Shown here one piece after another: positions 12,545-22,444 of a DNA stretch of 64,000 nucleotides. The notes below the pieces were generated by a model. It saw only the letters and a program-made list of their open reading frames with translations, ran no database searches and was not told where the DNA came from. Within the stretch, counting starts at the first letter, position 1. Each line of letters opens with the position of its first letter. Source of the DNA: Ascidia mentula (lineage: Eukaryota; Chordata; Ascidiacea; Phlebobranchia; Ascidiidae); contig OX387203.1 in NCBI GenBank assembly GCA_947561715.1, positions 17,856,001 through 17,920,000 of the forward strand. Direction: 5' to 3'. The position numbers and the translations under genes are program-made.

Positions 12545-15528
12545 ATGGCATCTAGTATTTGTGTGCAAAATTTCAAGTCGCTTGATACAAAAATGTTTAA
12601 ATCACAGGCGGACAACTCTCAAATTTATTCCATTCCGCCATACCTTAATAGCCACCATAGTGTCAAACATGTGTTTTAGTTCGCGAATAAAAAATTAAAG
12701 GACATACGCCAATTTGGTTTACACTGCTCGTTTTGTACTGGCATTTAGTATTTGTGTGCAGAATTTCAAGTCGATTGATACAAAAATGTTCAAATCACAG
12801 GCGGACAACTGTCAAAATTATTTAATTCCGCCCATCCTTTGCCACCATAGTTTCAAACATGCGTTAACGTTCGCGAATATAAAATTACAACACATACGCC
12901 AATTTGGTTTTCACTGCTCGTTTTGTACTGGCATCTAGTATTTGTGTTAAATTTCAAGTCGCTTTACATAAAAATGTTCAAATCACAGGCGGACAACTCT
13001 CAAAATTACTTAATTCCGTCCAAGCTTAGCCACCATAGTGTCAAACATGCGTTTTCGTTCGTGAATAAAAAACTAAAACACATAGGCCAATTTGGTGTTT
13101 ACTGCTTGTTTTGTACTGGCACCTAGTATTTGTGTGCAATATTTGAAGTCGCTTTACATAAAAATGTTCAAATCACAGGCGGACAACTCTCAAAGTAATT
13201 AATTCCGCCCAACAATAGGCACCATACTGTCAAACATGCGTTTACGTTCGTGAATAAAAAACTAAAACACATAGGCCAATTTGGTTTTCACTGCTCGTTT
13301 TGTTCTGGCATCTGGTACTTGTGTGCAAAATTTCAAGTCGCTTTACACAAAAATGTTCAAATCACAGGCGGACAACTCTCAAAATTACTTAATTCCGCAC
13401 AACCTTAGCCACCATAGTTTCAAACATGCGTTTACGTTCGTGAATAAAAAACTAAAACACATAGGCCAATTTGGTTTTCACTGCTCGTTTTGTTCTGGCA
13501 TCTGGTATATGTGTGCAAAATTTCAAGTCGCTTTACACAAAAATGTTCAAATCACAGGCGGACAACTCTCAAAATTACTTAATACCGCCCAACTGTAGCC
13601 ACCATTGTGTCAAACATGCGTTTTCGTTCGTGAATAAAAAACTAAAACACATACGCAAATTTGGTTTCTACTGCTCGTTTTGTGCTGACATCTAGTATTT
13701 GTGTGCAAAACTTCAAGTCGCCTGATATAAAAATGTTCAAATCACAGGCGGACAACTGTCAAAATTCCTTAATTCCGCACAACCTTAGCCACCATAGTTT
13801 CAAACATGCGTTTTCGTTCGCGATTAAAAAACTAAAAGACATACGCCAATTTGGTTTTCACTGCTCGTTTTGTACTGGCATTTAGTATTTGTGTGCAAAA
13901 CTTCAAGTCGCCTGATTCAAAAATGTTCAAATCACAGGCGGACAACTGTCAAAATTACTTAATTCCGCACAACCTTAGGGACCATAATTTCAAACGTGCC
14001 TTTTCGTTCGTGAATAAAAAACTAAAACATATAGGCCTATTTGGTTTTCACTGCTCGTTTGTACTGGCATCTAGTATTTGTGTGGAAAATTTCAAGTTGC
14101 CTGATATAAAAATGTTCAAGTCACAGGCGGACAACTCCCAAAATTACTTAATTCCGCCAAACCTTAGCCACCATAGTGTCAAACATGCGTTTTCGTTCGC
14201 GAAAAAAAACTAAAAGACATACGCCAATTTGGTTTACACTGCTCGTTTTGTTCTGGCATCTAGTATTTGTGTGCAAAATTTCAAGTCGCTTGATACAAAA
14301 ATGTTTAAATCACAGGCGGACAACTCTCAAATTTATTCCATTCCGCCATACCTTAATAGCCACCATAGTGTCAAACATGTGTTTTAGTTCGCGAATAAAA
14401 AATTAAAGGACATACGCCAATTTGGTTTACACTGCTCGTTTTGTACTGGCATTTAGTATTTGTGTGCAGAATTTCAAGTCGATTGATACAAAAATGTTCA
14501 AATCACAGGCGGACAACTGTCAAAATTATTTAATTCCGCCCATCCTTTGCCACCATAGTTTCAAACATGCGTTAACGTTCGCGAATATAAAATTACAACA
14601 CATACGCCAATTTGGTTTTCACTGCTCGTTTTGTACTGGCATCTAGTATTTGTGTTAAATTTCAAGTCGCTTTACATAAAAATGTTCAAATCACAGGCGA
14701 ACAACTCTCAAAATTACTTAATTCCGTCCAAGCTTAGCCACCATAGTGTCAAACATGCGTTTTCGTTCGTGAATAAAAAACTAAAACACATAGGCCAATT
14801 TGGTGTTTACTGCTTGTTTTGTACTGGCACCTAGTATTTGTGTGCAATATTTGAAGTCGCTTTACATAAAAATGTTCAAATCACAGGCGGACAACTCTCA
14901 AAGTAATTAATTCCGCCCAACAATAGGCACCATACTGTCAAACATGCGTTTACGTTCGTGAATAAAAAACTAAAACACATAGGCCAATTTGGTTTTCACT
15001 GCTCGTTTTGTTCTGGCATCTGGTACTTGTGTGCAAAATTTCAAGTCGCTTTACACAAAAATGTTCAAATCACAGGCGGACAACTCTCAAAATTACTTAA
15101 TTCCGCACAACCTTAGCCACCATAGTTTCAAACATGCGTTTACGTTCGTGAATAAAAAACTAAAACACATAGGCCAATTTGGTTTTCACTGCTCGTTTTG
15201 TTCTGGCATCTGGTATATGTGTGCAAAATTTCAAGTCGCTTTACACAAAAATGTTCAAATCACAGGCGGACAACTCTCAAAATTACTTAATACCGCCCAA
15301 CTGTAGCCACCATTGTGTCAAACATGCGTTTTCGTTCGTGAATAAAAAACTAAAACACATACGCAAATTTGGTTTCTACTGCTCGTTTTGTGCTGACATC
15401 TAGTATTTGTGTGCAAAACTTCAAGTCGCCTGATATAAAAATGTTCAAATCACAGGCGGACAACTGTCAAAATTCCTTAATTCCGCACAACCTTAGCCAC
15501 CATAGTTTCAAACATGCGTTTTCGTTCG
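12545..15528 (+). repeat. 1708 bp higher-order repeat (9-mer), one full and one partial copy
   Basis: Copy 1 is about 12545-14252. Copy 2 starts at about 14253 and matches to about 15528, then departs into the A2 run. Landmarks repeat exactly 1708 bp apart, including CATGTGTTTTAGTTCG (near 12668 and 14376), GCGTTAACG, the TTGTGTTAAATTTC shortening, CTCAAAGTAATTAATTCC, CTGGTACTTG and CTGGTATATG. One visible difference is GGCGAACAAC in copy 2 near 14697 for GGCGGACAAC. Few differences mark the duplication as recent. Confidence 0.88.
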
Positions 15529-15589
15529 TGAATAAAAAACTAATACACATAGGCCAATTTGGTTTTCACTGCTCGTTTTGTACTGACAT

Positions 15590-16919
15590 CTAGTATTTGT
15601 GTGCAAAATTTCAAGTCGCTTGATATGAAAATTTTCAAATCACAGGCGGACAACTCTCAGAATTACTTAATACCGCCCAACTGTAGCCACCATTGTGTCA
15701 AACATGCGTTTTCGTTCGTGAATAAAAAACTAAAACACATACGCAAATTTGGTTTCTACTGCTCGTTTTGTACTGACATCTAGTATTTGTGTGCAAAATT
15801 TCAAGTCGCTTGATATGAAAATTTTCAAATCACAGGCGGACTACTCTCAAAATTACTTAATACCGCCCAACTGTAGCCACCATTGTGTCAAACATGCGTT
15901 TTCGTTCGTGAATAAAAAACTAAAACACATACGCAATTTTGGTTTCTACTGCTCGTTTTGTACTGACATCTAGTATTTGTGTGCAAAATTTCAAGTCGCT
16001 TGATATGAAAATTTTCAAATCACAGGCGGACAACTCTCAAAATTACTTAATACCGCCCAACTGTAGCCACCATTGTGTCAAACATGCGTTTTCGTTCGTG
16101 AATAAAAAACTAAAACACATACGCAAATTTGGTTTCTACTGCTCGTTTTGTACTGCCATCTTGTATTTGTGTGCAAAATTTCAAGTCGCTTGATATGAAA
16201 ATTTTCAAATCACAGGCGGACAACTCTCAAAATTACTTAATACCGCCCAACTGTAGCCACCATTGTGTCAAACATGCGTTTTCGTTCGTGAATAAAAAAC
16301 TAAAACACATACGCAAATTTGGTTTCTACTGCTCGTTTTGTACTGACATCTAGTATTTGTGTGCAAAATTTCAAGTCGCTTGATATGAAAATTTTCAAAT
16401 CACAGGCGGACAACTCTCAAAATTACTTAATACCGCCCAACTGTAGCCACCATTGTGTCAAACATGCGTTTTCGTTCGTGAATAAAAAACTAAAACACAT
16501 ACGCAAATTTGGTTTCTACTGCTCGTTTTGTACTGCCATCTAGTATTTGTGTGCAAAATTTCAAGTCGCTTGATATGAAAATTTTCAAATCACAGGCGGA
16601 CAACTCTCAAAATTACTTAATACCGCCCAACTGTAGCCACCATTGTGTCAAACATGCGTTTTCGTTCGTGAATAAAAAACTAAAACACATACGCAAATTT
16701 GGTTTCTACTGCTCGTTTTGTACTGACATCTAGTATTTGTGTGCAAAATTTCAAGTCGCTTGATATGAAAATTTTCAAATCACAGGCGGACAACTCTCAA
16801 AATTACTTAATACCGCCCAACTGTAGCCACCATTGTGTCAAACATGCGTTTTCGTTCGTGAATAAAAAACTAAAACACATACGCAAATTTGGTTTCTACT
16901 GCTCGTTTTGTACTGACAT
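15590..16919 (+). repeat. Run of seven nearly identical A2 monomers
   Basis: Seven 190 bp A2 monomers start at 15590, 15780, 15970, 16160, 16350, 16540 and 16730. They differ by only a few single bases, for example CTCTCAGAATT near 15657, GGACTACTC near 15838, CGCAATTTTGG near 15933, CATCTTGTATTTG near 16158 and TACTGCCATC alternating with TACTGACATC. This is the most homogeneous single-monomer stretch in the window and looks like a recent local amplification. Confidence 0.88.
16350..16539 (+). repeat. Representative A2 monomer (190 bp)
   Basis: A2 is marked by CTTGATATGAAAATTTTC, by TTAATACCGCCCAACTGT, by CCACCATTGTGTC, by CGTGAATAAAAAAC and by CGCAAATTTGGTTTCTACTG. The CGTGAA variant loses the central CpG of the TTCGCGAA palindrome found in most other subtypes. 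A sister form has CTGTGGCCACCATAGTGTC with CGCGAACAAAAAAC (for example 193-382). Confidence 0.9.
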
Positions 16920-17109
16920 CTAGTATTTGTGTGCAAAACTTCAAGTCGCCTGATATAAAAATGTTCAAATCACAGGCGGACAACTGTCAAAATTCCTTAA
17001 TTCCGCACAACCTTAGCCACCATAGTTTCAAACATGCGTTTTCGTTCGCGATTAAAAAACTAAAAGACATACGCCAATTTGGTTTTTACTGCTCGTTTTG
17101 TACTGGCAT

Positions 17110-17302
17110 TTAGTATTTGTGTGCAAAACTTCAAGTCGCTTGATACAAAAATGTTTAAATCACAGGCGGACAACTCTCAAATTTATTCCATTCCGCGATA
17201 CCTTAATAGCAACCATAGTGTCAAACATGCATTTTCGTTCGCGAATAAAAAACTAAAAGACATACGCCAATTTGGTTTACACTGCTCGTTTTGTTCTGGC
17301 AT
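17110..17302 (+). repeat. Hybrid A/B monomer at the zone boundary
   Basis: The first part of this monomer (GGCATTTAG, GTGCAAAACTTCAAG) matches the A-type TTTAG monomer at 1332. From about 17140 on (CTTGATACAAAAATGTTTAA, then ATTTATTCCATTCCGC and CTTAATAGC) it is B-type. The switch lies between about 17129 and 17140. Left of it the array is mostly 190 bp, right of it mostly 193 bp. Confidence 0.85.
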
Positions 17303-17684
17303 CTAGTATTTGTGTGCAAAATTTCAAGTCGCTTGATACAAAAATGTTTAAATCACAGGCGGACAACTCTCAAATTTATTCCATTCCGCCATACCTTAAT
17401 AGCAACCATAGTGTCAAACATGCATTTTCGTTCGCGAATAAAAAATTAAAGGACATACGCCAATTTGGTTTACACAGCTCGTTTTGTACTGGCATCTAGT
17501 ATTTGTGTGCAAAATTTCAAGTCGCTTGATACAAAAATGTTCAAATCACAGGCGGACAACTCTCAAAAATTACTTAATTCCGCCCCACCTTAGCCACCAT
17601 ACTTTCAAACATGGGTTATCGTTCGCGATAAAAAAACTAAAAAGACATACGCAAATTTGGTTTACACTGCTCGTTTTGTACTGG

Positions 17685-18838
17685 CATCTAGTATTTGTGT
17701 GCAAAATTTCAAGTCGCTTGATACAAAAATGTTCAAATCACAGGCGGACAACTCTTAAAATTACTTAATTCCGCCCCACCTTAGCCACCATACTTTCAAA
17801 CATGGGTTATCGTTCGCGATGAAAAAACTAAAAGGACATACGCCAATTTGGTTTACACTGCTCGTTTTGTACTGGCATCTAGTATTTGTGTGCAAAATTT
17901 CAAGTCGCTTGATACAAAAATGTTCAAATCACAGGCGGACAACTCTCAAATTTATTCAATTCCGCCATACCTTAACAGACACCATAGTTCCAAACATGCC
18001 TTTTCGTTCGCGAATAAAAAACTAAAAGACATACGCCAATTTGGTTTACACTGCTCGTTTTGTTCTGGCATCTAGTATTTGTGTGCAGAATTTCAAGTCG
18101 CTTGATACAAAAATGTTTAAATCACAGGCGGACAACTCTCAAATTTATTTAATTCCGCCCAACCTTAATAGCCACCATAGTGTCAAACATGCCTTTTCGT
18201 TCGCGAATAAAAAACTAAAAGACATACGCCAATTTGGTTTACACTGCTCGTTTTGTACTGGCATCTAGTATTTGTGTGCAAAATTTCAAGTCGCTTGATA
18301 CAAAAATGTTCAAATCACAGGCGGACAACTCTTAAAATTACTTAATTCCGCCCCACCTTAGCCACCATACTTTCAAACATGGGTTATCGTTCGCGATAAA
18401 AAAACTAAAAGGACATACGCCAATTTGGTTTACACTGCTCGTTTTGTACTGGCATCTAGTATTTGTGTGCAAAATTTCAAGTCGCTTGATACAAAAATGT
18501 TCAAATCACAGGCGGACAACTCTCAAATTTATTCAATTCCGCCATACCTTAACAGACACCATAGTTCCAAACATGCCTTTTCGTTCGCGAATAAAAAACT
18601 AAAAGACATACGCCAATTTGGTTTACACTGCTCGTTTTGTTCTGGCATCTAGTATTTGTGTGCAGAATTTCAAGTCGCTTGATACAAAAATGTTCAAATC
18701 ACAGGCGGACAACTCTCAAATTTATTTAATTCCGCCCAACCTTAATAGCCACCATAGTGTCAAACATGCCTTTTCGTTCGCGAATAAAAAATTAAAGGAC
18801 ATACGCCAATTTGGTTTACACTGCTCGTTTTGTACTGG
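17685..18838 (+). repeat. 577 bp trimer, two tandem copies (D-B-B)
   Basis: A 191 bp D monomer and two 193 bp B monomers (CTTAACAGACACC, then CCCAACCTTAATAGCC) repeat at a 577 bp offset: about 17685-18261 and 18262-18838. Shared markers include GTGTGCAGAATTTC and CATAGTTCCAAACATGCC. Confidence 0.82.
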
Positions 18839-19425
18839 CATCTAATATTTGTGTGCAAAATTTCAAGTCGCTTGATACAAAAATGTTTAAATCACAGGCG
18901 GACAACTCTCAAATTTATTCCATTCCGCCATACCTTAATAGCCACCATAGTGTCAAACATGCATTTTCGTTCGCGAATAAAAAACTAAAAGACATAGGCC
19001 AATTTGGTTTACACTGCTCGTTTTGTTCTGGCATCTAGTATTTGTGTGCAGAATTTCAAGTCGCTTGATACAAAAATGTTTAAATCACAGGCGGACAACT
19101 CTCAAATTTATTTAATTCCGCCCAACCTTAATAGCCACCATAGTGTCAAACATGCCTTTTCGTTCGCGAATAAAAAATTAAAGGACATACGCCAATTTGG
19201 TTTACACTGCTCGTTTTGTACTGGCATCTAATATTTGTGTGCAAAATTTCAAGTCGCTTGATACAAAAATGTTTAAATCACAGGCGGACAACTTTCAAAT
19301 TTACTTAATTCCGCCAAACCTTAGCCACCATAGTTCCAAACATGCGTTTTCGTTCGCGAATAAAAAACTAAAAGACATACGCCAATTTGGTTTACACTGC
19401 TCGTTTTGTTCTGGCAACTAGTATT
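18652..19425 (+). repeat. 386 bp B-type dimer, two copies
   Basis: Monomers with GTGTGCAGAATTTC and CCCAACCTTAATAGCC alternate with monomers beginning CATCTAATATTTG. The pairs start at about 18652 and 19038. A further near-identical 193 bp pair marked by GGCAACTAG starts at about 19418 and 19611. Confidence 0.75.
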
Positions 19426-19849
19426 TGTGTGCAAAATTTCAAGTCGCTTGATACAAAAATGTTTAAATCACAGGCGGACAACTCTCAAATTTATTCCATT
19501 CCGCCATACCTTAATAGCCACCATAGTGTCAAACATGCATTTTCGTTTGCGAATAAAAAACTAAAAGACATAGGCCAATTTGGTTTACACTGCTCGTTTT
19601 GTTCTGGCAACTAGTATTTGTGTGCAAAATTTCAAGTCGCTTGATACAAAAATGTTTAAATCACAGGCGGACAACTCTCAAATTTATTCCATTCTGCCAT
19701 ACCTTAATAGCCACCATAGTGTCAAACATGCATTTTCGTTCGCGAATAAAAAATTAAAGGACATACGCCAATTTGGTTTACACTGTTCGTTTTGTACTGG
19801 CATGTAGTATTTGTGTGCAAAATTTCATGTCGCTTGATATAAAAATGTT

Positions 19850-20060
19850 CAAATCACAGGCGGACAACTGTCAAAATTACTTAATTCCGCACAACCTTAG
19901 GGACCATAATTTCAAACGTGCGTTTTCGTTCGTGAATAAAAAACCAAAACATATAGGCCAATTTGGTTTTCACTGCTCGTTTGTACTGGAATCTAGTATT
20001 TGTGTGGAAAATTTCAAGTTGCCTGATATAAAAATGTTCAAGTCACAGGCGGACAACTCT
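19850..20060 (+). repeat. A-type patch inside the B array (first)
   Basis: Within a monomer that begins as CATGTAG-type, the sequence changes at about 19850 to the diagnostic 189 bp A form (ACTGTCAAAATTAC, CCTTAGGGACCATAATTTC, CTGCTCGTTTGTACTGG). The following monomer starts as GTGTGGAAAATTTC with CAAGTTGCC, and turns D-like (CCCCACCTTAGCC) after about 20060. Both flanks are hybrid monomers. Confidence 0.8.
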
Positions 20061-21384
20061 CAAAAATTACTTAATTCCGCCCCACCTTAGCCACCATACT
20101 TTCAAACATGGTTTATCGTTCGCGATAAAAAAACTAAAAAGACATACGCCAATTTGGTTTACACTGCTCGTTTTGTACTGGCATCTAGTATTTGTGTGCA
20201 AAATTTCAAGTCGCTTGATACAAAAATGTTCAAATCACAGGCGGACAACTCTCAAATTTATTCAATTCCGCCATACCTTAATAGACACCATAGTGTCAAA
20301 CATGGGTTTTCGTTCGCGAATAAAAAATTAAAAGACATACGCCAATTTGGTTTACACTGTTCGTTTTGTACTGGCATGTAGTATTTGTGTGCAAAATTTC
20401 ATGTCGCTTGATATAAAAATGTTCAAATCACAGGCGGACAACTCTAAAAATTACTTAATTCCGCCCTGCCTTAGCCACCATAGTTCCAAACATGCCTTTT
20501 CGTTCGCGAATAAAAAACTATAAGACATACGCCAATTTGGTTTACACTGCTCGTTTTGTACTGGCATCTAGTATTTGTGTGCAGAATTTCAAGTCGCTTG
20601 ATACAAAAATGTTTAAATCACAGGCGGACAACTCTCAAATTTATTCCATTCCGCCATACCTTAATAGCCACCATAGTGTCAAACATCCATTTTCGTTCGC
20701 GAATAAAAAACTAAAAGACATACGCCAATTTGGTTTACACTGCTCGTTTTGTTCTGGCAACTAGTATTTGTGTGCAGAATTTCAAGTCGCTTGATACAAA
20801 AATGTTTAAATCACAGGCGGACAACTCTCAAATTTATTCCATTCCGCCATACCTTAATAGCCACCATAGTGTCAAACATCCATTTTCGTTCGCAAATAAA
20901 AAACTAAAAGACATACGCCAATTTGGTTTACACTGCTCGTTTTGTTCTGGCATCTAGTATTTGTGTGCAAAACTTCAAGTCGCTTGATATAAAAATGTTC
21001 AAATCACAGGCGGACAACTCTCAAATTTATTCCATTCCGCCATACCTTAATAGCCACCATAGTGTCAAACATGCATTTTCGTTCGCGAATAAAAAATTAA
21101 AGGACATACGCCAATTTGGTTTACACTGCTTGTTTTGTACTGGCATCTAGTATTTGTGTGGAAAATTTCAAATCGCTTGATACAAAAATGTTCAAATCAC
21201 AGGCGGACAACTCTCAAATTTATTCAATTCCGCCATACCTTAATAGACACCATAGTGTCAAACATGCGTTTTCGTTCGCGAATAAAAAATTAAAAGACCT
21301 ACGCCAATTTGGTTTACACTGTTCGTTTTGTACTGGCATGTAGTATTTGTGTGCAAAATTTCATGTCGCTTGATATAAAAATGT

Positions 21385-21660
21385 TCAAATCACAGGCGGA
21401 CAACTGTCAAAATTACTTAATTCCGCACAACCTTAGGGACCATAATTTCAAACGTGCGTTTTCGTTCGTGAATAAAAAACCAAAACATATAGGCCAATTT
21501 GGTTTTCACTGCTCGTTTGTACTGGAATCTAGTATTTGTGTGGAAAATTTCAAGTTGCCTGATATAAAAATGTTCAAGTCACAGGCGGACAACTCCCAAA
21601 ATTACTTAATTCCGCCAAACCTTAGTCACCATAGTGTCAAACATGCGGTTTCGTTCGCGA
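21385..21660 (+). repeat. A-type patch inside the B array (second)
   Basis: This patch shares left flank, CATGTAG monomer and 189 bp A form with the patch 1536 bp upstream, but continues further right into CCGCCAAACCTTAGTCACC with CGCGAAGAAAAAAC, that is, into C-type sequence. A duplication of the first patch with a different right breakpoint, or two exchanges with a related donor, would explain this. Confidence 0.78.
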
Positions 21661-22444
21661 AGAAAAAACTAAAAGACATACGCAAATTTGGTTTACACTG
21701 CTCGTTTTGTACTGGCATCTAGTATTTGTGTGCAAAATTTCAAGTCGCTTGATATAAAAATGTTCAAATCACAGGCGGACAACTCTAAAAATTACTTAAT
21801 TCCGCCCTACCTTAGCCACCATAGTTCCAAACATGCCTTTTCGTTCGCGAATAAAAAACTAAAAGACATACGCCAATTTGGTTTACACTGCTCGTTTTGT
21901 TCTGGCATCTAGTATTTGTGTGCAGAATTTCAAGTCGCTTGATACAAAAATGTTTAAATCACAGGCGGACAACTCTCAAATTTATTTAATTCCGCCCAAC
22001 CTTAATAGCCACCATAGTGTCAAACATGCCTTTTCGTTCGCGAATAAAAAATTAAAGGACATACGCCAATTTGGTTTACACTGCTCGTTTTGTACTGGCA
22101 TCTAGTATTTGTGTGCAAAATTTCAAGTCGCTTGATACAAAAATGTTTAAATCACAGGCGGACAACTCTCGAATTTATTCCATTCCGCCATACCTTAATA
22201 GCCACCATAGTGTCAAACATGCATTTTCGTTCGCGAATAAAAAACTAAAAGACATACGCCAATTTGGTTTACACTGCTCGTTTTGTACTGGCATCTAGTA
22301 TTTGTGTGCAAAATTTCAAGTCGCTTGATACAAAAATGTTTAAATCACAGACGGACAACTCTCAAATTTATTCCATTCCGCCATACCTTAATAGCCACCA
22401 TAGTGTCAAACATGCATTTTCGTTCGCGAATAAAAAATTAAAGG

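Larger units (their letters stand above)
1..17135 (+). repeat. Zone 1: array dominated by 190 bp A-type monomers
   Basis: Most monomers here are 190 bp and have CTTAGCCACC where B-type monomers have CTTAATAGCCACC. Three subtypes alternate (A1, A2, A3; representative monomers listed separately). One 193 bp B-type monomer recurs as a member of the larger units (starting at 1711, 3043, 4945, 7227 and 10651). The zone is built of several higher-order repeats with different periods, listed individually. It ends inside a hybrid monomer at about 17.13 kb. Confidence 0.9.

Noticed and set aside
17358-17375. CENP-B box (NTTCGNNNNANNCGGGN).
   Set aside because: The closest stretches, TTCAAATCACAGGCGG and TTCGTTCGCGAATAAA, miss required positions on either strand. 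I do not call a CENP-B box.
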